The notes: generated by a model not told the origin, from the letters alone. A stretch of 64,000 bases of DNA from Rouxiella chamberiensis (GCF_026967475.1 NZ_CP114058.1:1240001-1304000), one strand, 5' to 3'; shown: positions 41,756 to 52,469, numbered from the stretch's first letter. Numbers and translations are program-made.

Positions 41756-41932
41756 CTAGAACAGTGAAAACATCACCACGACCGGCAAACTCATTGGCCA
41801 GGTGAGTCCGATAATCCCTGAGGTCAGCAAACGGATTTTAATGGTATCGCGGCTTACAAGCAGCGTGAACAGCGCAGCAATACCCAAACCACCCCAGTAA
41901 ATCGTTTTAATCACTTCCCACCACAAATGCAC
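41756..41932 (-). CDS. GhoT/OrtT-family small membrane toxin (58 residues)
   Basis: A GTG-started ORF preceded by AAAGGGG encodes a 58-residue, two-span peptide. The C-terminal pattern IRLLTSG..GLTWPMSLPVVVMFSLF matches the family-defining end of E. coli GhoT (IRLLSAFLVGITWPMSLP...LFSLF) and OrtT. GhoT damages the inner membrane and lowers the proton motive force and ATP; GhoS is its RNase antitoxin, whereas OrtT is an orphan. No GhoS-like gene is next to it, so this is probably an OrtT-like orphan. The N-terminus (HLWWEVIKTIYWGGLGIAALF) differs from E. coli. It is convergent with rlmC. Confidence 0.82.
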   Translation of the reverse strand: MHLWWEVIKTIYWGGLGIAALFTLLVSRDTIKIRLLTSGIIGLTWPMSLPVVVMFSLF

Positions 41933-42254
41933 AGTAACCCCTTTGTTTAGAAAACCCTAACAAGACGGGGGTATTCTAAGCGGTTAACATTTTGCAATCA
42001 ATTAGTAAGTGAGTGTGTTCACAAATTTACAAAGTAGCCAAAATGTTAATGATAAGTAACTTGTTTTCGTTGAGGTTTAATTTTCGTTAGCCACAAGATT
42101 CAATGATAAAAAACAGCGTAATCGTTTGCTTTAAGCTCAATCATGTCTTGTCCCAAGCCAAGGTAGTGGTTTAAGCTGGATAAAAGATTTTAAATCTTTC
42201 TACAAAGGCACAAAGAGGCCATCCAGATTTATCACTATTTGTTGGAAGTGAATT
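41933..42254. other. Divergent region between the GhoT/OrtT-like gene and fliZ
   Basis: This 322-nt AT-rich region holds the promoters of both genes. A 17-bp palindrome, AAAGATTT-T-AAATCTTT (42183-42199), lies 56 nt before the fliZ start. The fliA gene that normally precedes fliZ is absent. I saw no flagellar sigma-28 promoter. Confidence 0.55.
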
Positions 42255-42791
42255 ATGCCAGCGGGAAATAAAACCAGGCCTTTGAGCCGTTATCTCAAAG
42301 ATTACAAGCATACCCAAACCAACTGTTCCCAGTGCGGTAAAGACTTGGACAGAATGGCATTGGTTTTTCGCGGTCAGGTCATCAATAAAGACGCCATTGC
42401 CAAAATGGACGAACCTATCGATGAAGCGCTTTGGGAGGACTTGCATAAAGAACTCACCGCGCTCTGCCGTTTCTGTAGTGAAATCTCTTTTAACAGCAGT
42501 TCGATGTATTTCGACATTGTGGCTTTCAAACAATATCTGTTTAAACAGACAGAAATGAACCACAGCACAGTGCGCGAATATGTGGTGCGCTTGCGCAGGC
42601 TGGACGAGATCCTGTCGTCGAGCAACTATCCCCGGGAGAGAACTGAAGGGGAAAGTATTCATCAGCGCATCATGGAAGACGTGCCGTTGGCCGCATCGGA
42701 TAACTACCGGATTGCCTTGCGAAAATATGACCAATATCTCGCCTGGCAAAGAGAAACACCTGCAAACAATTTACATTTCGAGCAGGCTTGA
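42255..42791 (+). CDS. fliZ: FliZ, regulator related to phage integrases (DNA-binding, sigma-S antagonist)
   Basis: A 178-residue protein close to E. coli FliZ (183): RPLSRYLKDYKHTQTNCSQCGKDLDR at the N-terminus, ALCRFCSEI, FDIVAFKQYLFKQTEMNHSTVREYVVRLRRLDEIL (SAM-like core-binding helix region) and NYRIALRKYDQYL. FliZ represses sigma-S promoters and tunes flagellar and virulence genes. In E. coli and Salmonella it is co-transcribed behind fliA; here it stands alone with its own upstream region and a strong terminator. It still lies beside the dcyD-tcy genes. Confidence 0.92.
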   Translation: MPAGNKTRPLSRYLKDYKHTQTNCSQCGKDLDRMALVFRGQVINKDAIAKMDEPIDEALWEDLHKELTALCRFCSEISFNSSSMYFDIVAFKQYLFKQTEMNHSTVREYVVRLRRLDEILSSSNYPRERTEGESIHQRIMEDVPLAASDNYRIALRKYDQYLAWQRETPANNLHFEQA

Positions 42792-42842
42792 ACATCCGGC
42801 AGGATAATCGCTAATGTCTTGCACGCCAATACAGTAAACACA

Positions 42843-42867
42843 CAGGCTTCTTCGGAAGCCTGTTTTT
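42843..42867 (+). terminator. Terminator of fliZ
   Basis: CAGGCTTC and GAAGCCTG pair over a stable TTCG tetraloop and are followed by TTTTTG. It separates fliZ from dcyD. Confidence 0.92.
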
Positions 42868-43001
42868 GTATCCAATGCCATTTAAAGCATAACGCCTTGA
42901 AGGAATAACGACTTATCTAGGGCTAATTCGCTGATATAATGGAAAGCGCTGTCATAAATGACTCACTGGACCTTACTCTAAACCTGCTCCGGAGATACAC
43001 C

Positions 43002-44021
43002 GTGCCTTCAACTTCGTCTGCACCTTCGTCACTTTCAATTCTCAAGCATCGTCTGGAAAATTTTTCCCGGGTGGATCTTGTCGGTAACAGCACGCCACTC
43101 GAACGATTGAACCGCCTTTCCGATTACGTAGGCCGTGATATCTATATCAAACGTGACGATGTCACGCCGTTGGCATTAGGCGGTAACAAGCTGAGAAAGC
43201 TGGAGTTTCTGGCAGCGGCGGCCATCGAAGAGGGCGCAGACACTTTAATCACCGCCGGAGCAATCCAGTCCAATCATGTGCGCCAGACGGCGGCCGTTGC
43301 GGCAAAGTTGGGCCTGAAATGTCTGGCGCTGCTGGAAAACCCGATTGGCACCGATGCGGAAAATTATCTGAACAACGGCAACCGCCTGTTGTTAGATTTG
43401 TTTAACACCGAGGTCGTGATGTGCGAGGCGCTGCACGACCCGATGGCGCAGATGGCCGAGCAGGCAACGCTTCTGGAAGCGCAGGGATTTCGTCCGTATA
43501 TCGTGCCCGTGGGCGGCTCCAACGGTCTTGGCGCATTGGGCTATGTGCAGTGCGCCATCGAAATTGCCGAGCAAAGTTCGGCCGGTTTTGTGGACTTCAG
43601 CGCCGTCGTCGTGGCCTCGGGGAGCGCAGGCACCCACGCCGGGCTTGCCGTTGCACTGCGCGAGTTGATGCCGTCAACTCAACTGATTGGTGTGACAGTG
43701 TCACGCAAAGCCGACGAACAGCGTCCGAAAGTGCAGGCCATTGCCACCGAACTGATGCAACTGCTCGAGTTGGCAGGCGACATTCCTGAAATTACGCTCT
43801 GGGATGACTACTTTGCTCCACGTTACGGCGAGCCTAGCAAAGAAGGTCTGGCGGCCATCAAATTGCTGGCCGAGCAGGAAGCCATGCTGCTTGATCCCGT
43901 TTATACCGGTAAGACGATGGCAGGCCTGCTCGACGGTCTGGAACGTCAGCTGATTCCGGGCGATGGCCCGATTCTCTTTGTGCATACCGGCGGATCACCG
44001 GCGCTGTTTGCCTATTTGTAA
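43002..44021 (+). CDS. dcyD: D-cysteine desulfhydrase
   Basis: A PLP enzyme that breaks D-cysteine into pyruvate, sulfide and ammonia. [22 protein letters not shown] contains the PLP lysine, followed by [42 protein letters not shown] and [12 protein letters not shown], all as in E. coli DcyD. I chose the GTG at 43002 (GGAG 5' of it), giving 339 residues; an ATG at 42939 would add 21 residues not present in E. coli (328 residues). The C-terminus ends at FAYL, a few residues shorter than E. coli. It precedes the cystine transporter genes. Confidence 0.94.
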   Translation: MPSTSSAPSSLSILKHRLENFSRVDLVGNSTPLERLNRLSDYVGRDIYIKRDDVTPLALGGNKLRKLEFLAAAAIEEGADTLITAGAIQSNHVRQTAAVAAKLGLKCLALLENPIGTDAENYLNNGNRLLLDLFNTEVVMCEALHDPMAQMAEQATLLEAQGFRPYIVPVGGSNGLGALGYVQCAIEIAEQSSAGFVDFSAVVVASGSAGTHAGLAVALRELMPSTQLIGVTVSRKADEQRPKVQAIATELMQLLELAGDIPEITLWDDYFAPRYGEPSKEGLAAIKLLAEQEAMLLDPVYTGKTMAGLLDGLERQLIPGDGPILFVHTGGSPALFAYL

Positions 44022-44239
44022 GAGATATTGCGAGGTTGTCCCGACCGGCGGTTTGCGCGCCATAAATGGCGCAACGCCTATTGATGATATAACCTTAATT
44101 TATCTTGTTTAATGTTAAGCTCCTGCCCACTCGACGCGCACAAAAGCATTGAGCGGCTCGGGATTTCAGCCTGACATGCATTGTCATTTATCGGTCGTCA
44201 TAACTGTCATTATTAAAACATTCGAATAACGAGGTGAGT

Positions 44240-45043
44240 ATGGCTTTTTCACAATTGCGTCGTCGTTTACTTCTGGGTGCCGTGGCGATGAGTCTGTCCG
44301 CCGGCATGGTCAGTCACGCCTTTGCGGCATCGGAAGATGTGCTGAGTAAAATCAAGCAGCGCGGCACCTTGATAGTGGGTCTGGAAGGGACTTATCCGCC
44401 TTTCAGTTTTCAGGGCGATGACGGCAAACTGACCGGTTTCGAAGTGGAATTCGCCGATGCGCTGGCGCAGCACATGGGCGTCAAGGCCAAGCTTTCGCCT
44501 ACCAAATGGGACGGTATGCTGGCCGCACTGGATTCCAAACGTATCGATGTGGCTATCAATCAGGTCACCATCTCCGACGAGCGCAAGAAAAAGTACGATT
44601 TCTCGACGCCTTATACCGTTTCCGGAATTCAGGTCCTGACCAAAAAAGGCAATGAAGGGCAGTTCGCTTCACCGGACGATCTCAAGGGCAAAAAAGTCGG
44701 TGTGGGTCTGGGCAGCAACTATGAGCAATGGCTGCGTCAGAACGAGCCGGGCGTTGACATCCGTACCTATGATGATGACCCGACCAAATATCAGGATCTG
44801 CGAGTAGGCCGTATCAATGCGATTCTGGTTGACCGACTGGCCGCGCTGGATCTGGTCAAGAAAACCGGCGATACGCTGGCGGTAGCGGGTAAACCGTTTG
44901 CGCGTCAGGAAGCGGGCGTTGCCCTGCGTAAAAACAACCCCGAGCTGCTGGCTGCCATTAATCAGGCCATTGCAGAGATGCAAAAAGACGGAACACTGGC
45001 GAAAATTTCCGACAAGTGGTTCGGCGCAGACGTCACCAAGTAA
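44240..45043 (+). CDS. tcyJ: TcyJ (FliY), periplasmic cystine-binding protein
   Basis: A 267-residue SBP family 3 protein (E. coli 266). The signal peptide (RRRLLLGAVAMSLSAGMVSHAFA) precedes SEDVLSKIKQRGTLIVGLEGTYPPFSFQ; GFEVEFADALAQHMGVK and DVAINQVTISDERKKKYDFSTPY follow. It captures L-cystine for TcyLN. I chose ATG at 44240 with GAGG 5 nt upstream rather than a GTG two codons earlier. The 218-nt gap after dcyD may hold a separate promoter. Confidence 0.96.
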   Translation: MAFSQLRRRLLLGAVAMSLSAGMVSHAFAASEDVLSKIKQRGTLIVGLEGTYPPFSFQGDDGKLTGFEVEFADALAQHMGVKAKLSPTKWDGMLAALDSKRIDVAINQVTISDERKKKYDFSTPYTVSGIQVLTKKGNEGQFASPDDLKGKKVGVGLGSNYEQWLRQNEPGVDIRTYDDDPTKYQDLRVGRINAILVDRLAALDLVKKTGDTLAVAGKPFARQEAGVALRKNNPELLAAINQAIAEMQKDGTLAKISDKWFGADVTK

Positions 45044-45055
45044 GGTCGAAGCCTG

Positions 45056-45724
45056 ATGCAAGAGAGTCTCCAACTGGTGCTGGATTCAGCACCATTTTTA
45101 TTGAAAGGCACCCTGTTTACCCTCCAGCTGAGTCTGGGGGGCATGGTGTTTGGTTTGCTGCTGGGGTTCCTGCTGGCGTTGATGCGCCTGTCGCACTTCT
45201 GGCCGCTGTCCTGGCTGTCGCGCTGCTATGTATCGATTTTTCGCGGCACGCCGCTTATCGCCCAGCTGTTCATGATTTACTACGGCCTGCCGCAGTTCGG
45301 TATCGAGCTTGACCCTATACCTTCGGCAATGATTGGCTTGTCACTCAATACGGCCGCCTATACTTCCGAAACGCTGCGTGCCGCGATTTCGTCTATCGAC
45401 AAAGGACAGTGGGAAGCCGCCGCCAGCATCGGCATGAACTCCTGGCAGACCCTGCGCCGCGTGGTATTGCCGCAGGCCGCCCGTACCGCCTTGCCGCCGC
45501 TCGGCAACAGTTTTATCGGCCTCGTGAAAGACACTTCGCTTGCCGCGACCATTCAGGTTCCTGAACTGTTTCGTCAGGCGCAGCTTGTCACCTCGCGCAC
45601 GCTGGAAGTCTTTACCATGTACCTTGCCGCCTCCGTGATTTACTGGGTGCTGGCAACCGTGTTGTCGTATCTGCAAAATCGTCTGGAAGATCGTGTAAAC
45701 CGTCAGGATCAGGAGCCATCATGA
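45056..45724 (+). CDS. tcyL: TcyL (YecS), cystine ABC permease
   Basis: A 222-residue permease (same as E. coli) with about five spans. [23 protein letters not shown] is the amino acid permease signature and [25 protein letters not shown] the EAA loop. It lies 12 nt after tcyJ and overlaps tcyN by 4 nt (ATGA). It works as a homodimer in the inner membrane. Confidence 0.96.
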   Translation: MQESLQLVLDSAPFLLKGTLFTLQLSLGGMVFGLLLGFLLALMRLSHFWPLSWLSRCYVSIFRGTPLIAQLFMIYYGLPQFGIELDPIPSAMIGLSLNTAAYTSETLRAAISSIDKGQWEAAASIGMNSWQTLRRVVLPQAARTALPPLGNSFIGLVKDTSLAATIQVPELFRQAQLVTSRTLEVFTMYLAASVIYWVLATVLSYLQNRLEDRVNRQDQEPS

Positions 45725-46473
45725 GTACCATCGACGTGAAAAAACTGGTCAAGAAATTTCATGGTCAGACGGTGTTGCACGGCATCGACCTTCAGGTCAA
45801 TGCCGGTGAAGTGGTGGCGATTATCGGGCCGAGCGGATCCGGGAAAACCACCTTGCTGCGCAGTATCAATCTGCTCGAAGTGCCTGAATCCGGCACCATC
45901 AAAGTCGGAGAGATTGAAATCGATGCCGGTATTCCTATCGGCAAGCAGAAAGAAAAGGTTCGCCAACTGCGTCAGCAGGTCGGGTTTGTGTTTCAGAACT
46001 TCAATCTGTTTCCGCATCGTTCGGTGCTCGAAAACATTATCGAAGGCCCGACGATAGTCAAAGGTGAACCTCGCGCCAAGGCCGAGGCCAACGCCCGTCA
46101 GTTGCTTGCCAAGGTCGGACTTTCCGGAAAGGAGAGCGCGTATCCGCGTCGTCTGTCCGGCGGTCAGCAGCAGCGCGTGGCGATTGCGCGCGCACTCGCC
46201 ATGAACCCCGAGGTCATTTTGTTTGACGAGCCGACCTCTGCGCTCGACCCCGAGCTGGTCGGCGAAGTGTTGAACACCATCAAGGCGCTGGCGCAGGAGC
46301 ATCGCACCATGGTTATCGTCACTCACGAGATGGGGTTTGCCCGCGATGTGGCGGACAGAGCCATATTCATGGATCAGGGAAAAATCGTCGAGCAGGGTCC
46401 CGCCAAGGCGCTGTTCTCCGCCCCGCAACACGAACGCACAAAACAGTTCCTGGAAAAATTCCTGCAAAAGTAG
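45721..46473 (+). CDS. tcyN: TcyN (YecC), cystine ABC transporter ATPase
   Basis: A 250-residue ATPase (E. coli 250). Walker [11 protein letters not shown]-loop [20 protein letters not shown], signature [15 protein letters not shown], Walker [14 protein letters not shown] and H-loop VTHEMGFAR are intact. It energises cystine and related uptake through TcyL and TcyJ. Translational coupling to tcyL by ATGA overlap. A strong terminator shared with putA follows. Confidence 0.96.
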   Translation: MSTIDVKKLVKKFHGQTVLHGIDLQVNAGEVVAIIGPSGSGKTTLLRSINLLEVPESGTIKVGEIEIDAGIPIGKQKEKVRQLRQQVGFVFQNFNLFPHRSVLENIIEGPTIVKGEPRAKAEANARQLLAKVGLSGKESAYPRRLSGGQQQRVAIARALAMNPEVILFDEPTSALDPELVGEVLNTIKALAQEHRTMVIVTHEMGFARDVADRAIFMDQGKIVEQGPAKALFSAPQHERTKQFLEKFLQK

Positions 46474-46521
46474 TTTTTGGCAATCTCTGGCCGGCAAAGT
46501 CTTGCCGGAGAGTTCGGCAAT

Positions 46522-46556
46522 AAAAAAGGGGCTCCCGTTGAGAGCCCCTTTTTTTG
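46522..46556. terminator. Bidirectional terminator between tcyN and putA
   Basis: AAAAAAGGGGCTC and GAGCCCCTTTTTT form a 13-bp stem over a 7-nt loop, with A and T runs on either side, between two convergent genes. Confidence 0.93.
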
Positions 46557-46567
46557 CGATATTACCG

Positions 46568-49500
46568 TTACCCGATGGTCATCAGGCTCGCGTTACCGCC
46601 AGCGGCAGCGGTATTGACACTGAGAGATCGCTCGATGAGCAGGCGCTCGAGCAGAATATGGGTTTCGCCGCGCGCAAAGCCCTGTACCGATATAATCGGG
46701 CCGGGACGTGTTGCCAGCAGCTGACACAGGTCACGAAGCTGATCGGCGTCGCCGTGATAAATCACCGCATCAAACTCCAGATTGCCTGTCTGCCAATCGG
46801 CTGCGAAATCGATTCGTTCCTGAACCGCTTTTGGCAGACGTTTGAACAGCTCGCGCTGAACGCCGTCTTCCGGCCACAGAATACGGCAACCGGTTGAGGT
46901 GGCAGCCGCAAGCTGAATCAGTGCATCTTCTTCATTGTCGGCCAGCGCCAGCACACGCTCGCGCGGCAGCAGGGCATAGGTGTTGCGCTCACCCGTCGGG
47001 CCAGGCAGGGTACGCAGCGTGCCGCCCTGACTCCAGTCTGCATAGTCGGCGCACAGCGCGGACAGATTGTTGTGTTCCCGGGATGCCCAGTCAGTCAGCG
47101 CCTGATGCGGTGTCAGCAGTTGCGTACGCACGGCGGCGTCCAGAGGCAGCGGATCCTTGGGAGTATTGAGCAGGGCATTGACCGCGCTGTCCGGACGGCT
47201 CGCCAGCAGGCGGTAAAGATACAGCGGTCCACCCGCCTTAGGTCCTGTGCCCGACAGACCTTCGCCGCCGAAAGGCTGCACGCCCACGACGGCGCCTACC
47301 ATATTTCGGTTGACGTAGAGGTTGCCGACCTTGGCGCGCGAGGTCACGCGAAGAATAGTTTCATCGATACGCGTGTGGATCCCGAGCGTCAGACCGTAAC
47401 CGGCTTCATTGATCTGGTCGACAAGCTTGTCGAGGTCCTGACGGGCGTAGCGCACCACGTGCAGCACCGGACCAAAAATCTCTTTCTTCATTTCGTCAAA
47501 GCCGTTCAGTTCGATAAGCGTTGGCTTGATGAAGGTTCCGCGAGACCACTCTTTGCTGTCATCGACATTGTTTTGCGCCGCCTGATAAACCTTGCGACCC
47601 TTGGCACGCAGCGCTTCGATGTGGTTTTCGATATTGGCTTTGGCTTCGGCATCGATAACCGGTCCGATGTCGGTAGACAGACGTTCAGGATTGCCCATGC
47701 GACATTCGGCCATCGCGCCGCGCAGCATTTGCAGCGTGTGGTCTGCCACGTCTTCCTGAATGCAGAGCACGCGCAGGGCGGAGCAACGCTGGCCCGCGCT
47801 GTCAAAGGCGGAAGCCACCACGTCGGTCACAACCTGCTCGGTCAGCGCAGAAGAGTCGACGATCATGGCGTTCAACCCTCCGGTTTCGGCAATCAGCGGT
47901 GTCGGACGGCCCTGTGCATCGAGGCGGCCCGCGATGTTGCGCTGCAGGATGCCCGCAACGTCGGTGGACCCGGTAAACAGTACGCCGTGAACGCGCTCGT
48001 CATTGACCAGGCGTGCGCCCACCGTTTCACCGCGACCCGGCAATAGTTGCAGCACGCCCGCAGGCACACCTGCTTCAAGCAGAATGCGTACCGCTTCGCT
48101 AGCCACCAATGGGGTTTGTTCGGCCGGTTTGGCCAGCACGCTGTTGCCCGCCGCCAGCGCTGCGGCAACCTGACCGGTGAAGATGGCCAGCGGGAAGTTC
48201 CACGGACTGATACAGACGACAGGGCCGAGCGGACGGTGGCTGTCGTTGCTGAACGCCTCTTCGATCTGACCGGCATAATAGTGCAGGAAATCGACCGCTT
48301 CACGCACTTCGGCGATGGCGTTATTGAAGGTTTTCCCCGCTTCACGCACCAGCACGCCAAGCAGGTTCTGCATCTGCGATTCCATCAGTTCGGCAGCGCG
48401 ATGCAAAATGGCGGCGCGCTCTTGCGGGGGAGTGGCAAACCAGATAGCGCCCGCATGGGTGGCACAGTCGAGCGCCAGACTTATCTCGGCATCGGTGGTT
48501 TCGCGCACCTGACCCACAATGTCTGTAGGCTCGGCCGGGTTAATGACATTTTCAAACGGGGCATCAATCGCGACGTCGTCCGGCAGGCTGTCGCCAAGCA
48601 TGGGTTCGGCGCGCAGCGGATGGGCGGCGGTGGTCAGCAGGGCGCTGGACAGGGAAGCCAGACGATGTTCGTTGGACATGTCCAGACCCGCCGAGTTGGC
48701 GCGATGAGGGCCGTAAAGATGACGCGGCAGCGCAATGCGCGGATGCGGCAGGCCGATTTGACCCTCTTCGGCGGCCAGCTGTTCAACGGCTTTCACTGGA
48801 TCGGCAACCAGCTCGTCGAGCGGCAGCGTGGCGTCGGCGATGCGGTTAACGAAGGAGGTGTTTGCGCCGTTCTCGAGCAGTCGACGCACCAGATAGGCGA
48901 GCAGGGTTTCATGCGTGCCCACCGGCGCATAGATGCGGCAAGGGCGGTTGAGCTTGCCGTCGGAGACTTTACCCACGACTTTCTCGTACAGCGGTTCACC
49001 CATTCCGTGCAGGCACTGGAACTCGTACTGGCCCGGATAGTAGTTGTTGCCCGCCAACTGATAAATGGCCGCCAGCGTGTGCGCGTTGTGGGTCGCGAAC
49101 TGTGGGTAGATAAGGTTCGGCACGGCCAGCAGTTTGCGGGCGCAGGCCAGATAGGAGACGTCGGTGTAAACCTTGCGGGTGTAGACCGGGTAATCTTCCA
49201 GACCCTCTACCTGGGCGCGCTTGATTTCGCTGTCCCAGTACGCGCCCTTGACCAGACGAATCATCAGGCGACGGCGGCTGCGTTGCGCCAGCTCGGTGAG
49301 GTAGTCAATGACCATCGGACAACGTTTCTGATAGGCCTGAATAACAAACCCGATGCCGTTCCAGCCAGCCAGTTCAGGTTCGAAGCAGAGTTTTTCCAGC
49401 AGATCGAGCGAGATCTCGAGACGATCGGCCTCTTCGGCGTCAATGTTGATGCCGATATCGTATTGACGCGCCTGCAGGGTCAGCGACAGCAGGCGAGGGT

Positions 49501-50540
49501 AAAGCTCGTCCATCACGCGCGCGTACTGGGCACGGCTGTAGCGCGGATGCAGGGCGGAAAGCTTGATGGAGATCCCCGGACCTTCGTAGATGCCCCGACC
49601 GTTCGACGCTTTGCCGATAGCATGAATCGCCTGCTGATAGGAAACCAGATACGCCTGCGCGTCTTTTTCGGTCAGCGCGGCTTCGCCCAGCATGTCGTAG
49701 GAGTAGCGGAAACCTTTATCTTCATGCTTGCGCGCATTGGCCAGCGCCTGCGCGATGGTTTCACCGGTGACAAACTGTTCGCCCATCAGGCGCATCGCCA
49801 TGTCCACGCCCTTGCGGATTAGCGGCTCCCCGCCTTTACCGATAATTCGGCTCAGTGAATTTGAAAGTTTGGCTTCATTATGGGTAGAGACCAGACGACC
49901 GGTGAACAGCAGGCCCCAGGTCGCGGCATTCACGAACCAGGGAGGCGCTGCGACCCAGATGGGACTGCCAGTTGCCGTTGCTTATTTTATCGCGAATAAG
50001 CGCATCGCGCGTCGGTTTGTCGGGAATACGCAGCAGGGCTTCGGCGAGACACATCAGCGCCACGCCTTCCAGTGACGACAGGGAGAACTCTTGCAGCAGG
50101 CTTTGCACCATTCCGGCGCGCCCGTTTGCACTTTTTTGGTGCCTCAGCGCATCGGCGAGGTCATAGGCCAGCTTGTGTGCGGCGGTATCGAGGGGCGCGG
50201 CAAGACGAGCCTGCTCGAGCATCATCGCAACGGATTCCGGCTCGGGACGACGGTAGGCCGCCGTGATGGCTGCGCGGCTTACCGACTGCGGATGGATTTG
50301 CTCGGCGAAGTCGAGGAAGGGCTGATGTTCAACAATGACGGGCGGCGCGGCATCTTCGCTGTCTGCCCCGTTTCCTGCCGCAAGCTCAGGCAACCCTGCG
50401 CCGGTCTCAAGCTGCTCCAGATAGGAATAAATAGCCTGTTTGATAAGCCAGTGCGGCGTGCGATCAATGCCCTGTGCGGCCTGTTTGATTCTGTCGCGCG
50501 TGGCTTCATCCAGCTTCACGCCCATAGTCGTTGTTGCCAT
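46568..50540 (-). CDS. putA: PutA, trifunctional proline dehydrogenase / P5C dehydrogenase / put repressor; one-base frame error
   Basis: The repaired protein has 1,323 residues (E. coli 1,320). Residues 1-50 are the ribbon-helix-helix DNA-binding domain (TTTMGVKLDEATRDRIKQAA), then the FAD proline dehydrogenase barrel (RLMIRLVKGAYWDSEIKRAQ, ATHNAHTLAA), then the NAD+-linked aldehyde dehydrogenase (SPWNFPLAIFTGQVAAALAAGN, FTGSTDVAG, catalytic Cys in SAGQRCSALRVL) and a C-terminal domain. It oxidises proline to glutamate at the membrane and represses putA/putP without proline. The frame slips at 49934-49938; removing one base (minus TGGTTC to TGTTC) joins LGRSASL to FVNAATWGLLFTGR. ATG at 50540 has GGAG upstream. 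Confidence 0.95.
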
Positions 50541-50596
50541 TACCAAGAACTCCGTTTTTAAGTAAAACCCAGTAAATTTTCATCACTATCAATCAA

Positions 50597-50614
50597 GTTG
50601 CAACTTAGTGCAAC
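50597..50614. promoter_or_regulatory. PutA operator sites (first cluster)
   Basis: GTTGCAAC (50597-50604), which contains the PutA-binding hexamer GTTGCA on both strands, and TGCAAC (50609-50614) lie just upstream of putA. A further TGCAAC occurs at 50749-50754. These match the known PutA recognition hexamer in the putA-putP control region and fit autorepression. Confidence 0.7.
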
Positions 50615-50911
50615 CTAACTGAATGCAGGAACCGTGCCTAGTTTGAAAATAGTGATCTATTTAACATTTTACTAACGGCATGATTATTGCTTAACCCGTT
50701 TGCAGGTTGTGACAGGTACAACCCTGTAAACAAGGCTGTTAAAAAAGATGCAACCCGATGTCACAGAGTTGAATTTTTAGGGTTGGTTTCTTGTTGATAA
50801 GACGTTAAAAGTCTTGGCCTGAACAAAATGCTCCACTAGTATCCCCTCGCCGGAAAAAGCAAAACAACGCCAAAAGGGAAAGGGGCGCTCGCCTTTGGGG
50901 CGGAAACTTTT

Positions 50912-50941
50912 AAAAACGCAGGCGGGTAACCTGCCGTTTTT
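50912..50941 (+). terminator. Terminator-like stem-loop in the putP leader
   Basis: AAAAACG-CAGG pairs with CCTG-C-CGTTTTT (11 bp, one bulge) with a 7-nt loop and the T run inside the stem base, 44 nt before the putP ATG. In this position it could attenuate putP transcription. Confidence 0.55.
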
Positions 50942-50984
50942 GGGGTGTGACTGATAGATAAAGATAACTACATGGAGAACTTGC

Positions 50985-52469
50985 ATGACAATGAACACAC
51001 CGATGCTGGTGACATTTTGTGTCTATATTTTTGGCATGATACTCATCGGGCTTATCGCTTATTTACGGACGAAAAATTTTGATGACTATATCCTTGGGGG
51101 ACGCAGTTTAGGCAGTCTGGTCACCGCGCTGTCGGCAGGGGCTTCAGACATGAGTGGCTGGTTGCTGATGGGGCTGCCCGGCGCGATTTTTGTCTCCGGA
51201 ATTTCCGAAAGCTGGATAGCCATCGGCCTGACCATCGGCGCGTATCTGAACTGGAAACTGGTGGCAGGGCGTTTACGCGTGCACACCGAAGCCAACAACA
51301 ATGCGCTGACGCTGCCGGACTACTTCACGCACCGCTTCGAGGATTCCAGCAAACTGCTGCGTATCATTTCGGCCGTGGTTATCCTTATCTTTTTTACCAT
51401 CTATTGCGCTTCCGGCGTGGTGGCGGGTGCGCGTCTGTTTGAAAGCACCTTTGGCATGAGCTATGAAACGGCGCTATGGGCCGGGGCGGCTGCGACTATC
51501 ATCTACACCTTTATCGGCGGATTCCTGGCGATTAGCTGGACCGATACCGTGCAGGCGTCACTGATGATCTTTGCCCTGATCCTGACCCCGGTTATCGTGA
51601 TTCTGGCAGTAGGCGGCATCGACTCTTCCATGCTGGTTATCAATACCAAAAACCCTGAATACACGGACATGTTCAAGAACATGAATCTGGTCGCCATCCT
51701 TTCGCTGCTGGGCTGGGGTCTGGGTTACTTTGGTCAGCCGCACATTCTGGCGCGTTTCATGGCTGCCGATTCCCATCACACCATCCGCAATGCACGCCGT
51801 ATTTCCATGACCTGGATGATTTTGTGTCTGGCCGGAACCATTGCCGTCGGTTTCTTCGGCATCGCCTATTTCGCCAATAATCCGGGTGAAGCAGGGAACG
51901 TGTCGCAAAACGGCGAACGCGTGTTTATCGAACTGGCGAAAATCCTGTTTAACCCGTGGATTGCCGGTGTGCTGCTTTCAGCTATTCTGGCCGCCGTAAT
52001 GAGCACGCTGAGCTGTCAACTGCTGGTGTGTTCGAGTGCCATTACCGAAGATCTGTATAAGGCCTTCCTGCGTAAGGGCGCGAGCCAGAAGGAGCTGGTG
52101 TGGATCGGTCGTCTGATGGTGCTGCTGGTGGCCGTTGTCGCCATTGCGCTGGCGGCAAATCCCGATAACAAGGTGCTGGGTCTGGTGAGCTATGCCTGGG
52201 CAGGATTCGGCGCAGCCTTTGGTCCGGTAATTCTTATCTCCGTGATGTGGTCGCGCATGACCCGCAACGGCGCACTGGCCGGTATGATAGTCGGTGCCGC
52301 AACGGTGCTGCTGTGGAAGAACTACGGCTGGACCGAATTGTACGAAATCATTCCAGGTTTCATCTTTGCCTCGCTGGCTATCGTGATTGTCAGTTTGATG
52401 GGCCGCAAGCCTTCGGCTTCCATCGACAAACGTTTCAGCGATGCCGAAGCGGTGTATCGCTCAGTCTAG
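50985..52469 (+). CDS. putP: PutP, sodium/proline symporter
   Basis: A 494-residue sodium:solute symporter family protein (E. coli 502) with about 13 membrane spans. Family segments include FDDYILGGRSLGSLVTALSAGASDMSGWLLMGLPG (sodium and proline contacts), RVHTEANNNALTLPDYFTHRF, GWGLGYFGQPHILARFMAA and the span around LLSAILAAVMSTLSCQLLVCSSAITEDLY. It imports proline with sodium. Divergent from putA and controlled by it. A strong terminator follows. Confidence 0.97.
   Translation: MTMNTPMLVTFCVYIFGMILIGLIAYLRTKNFDDYILGGRSLGSLVTALSAGASDMSGWLLMGLPGAIFVSGISESWIAIGLTIGAYLNWKLVAGRLRVHTEANNNALTLPDYFTHRFEDSSKLLRIISAVVILIFFTIYCASGVVAGARLFESTFGMSYETALWAGAAATIIYTFIGGFLAISWTDTVQASLMIFALILTPVIVILAVGGIDSSMLVINTKNPEYTDMFKNMNLVAILSLLGWGLGYFGQPHILARFMAADSHHTIRNARRISMTWMILCLAGTIAVGFFGIAYFANNPGEAGNVSQNGERVFIELAKILFNPWIAGVLLSAILAAVMSTLSCQLLVCSSAITEDLYKAFLRKGASQKELVWIGRLMVLLVAVVAIALAANPDNKVLGLVSYAWAGFGAAFGPVILISVMWSRMTRNGALAGMIVGAATVLLWKNYGWTELYEIIPGFIFASLAIVIVSLMGRKPSASIDKRFSDAEAVYRSV

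Larger units (their letters stand above)
50541..50984. other. putA-putP divergent control region
   Basis: This region of about 440 nt carries at least three PutA hexamers, both divergent promoters and, close to putP, a terminator-like stem-loop annotated separately. It is AT-rich around 50640-50700. No credible small ORF was found. Confidence 0.6.

Noticed and set aside
48047..49822. A 591-codon open frame antisense to putA
   Set aside because: It lies wholly within putA in a high-GC region, where antisense frames open by codon bias; it has no ribosome site or domain.
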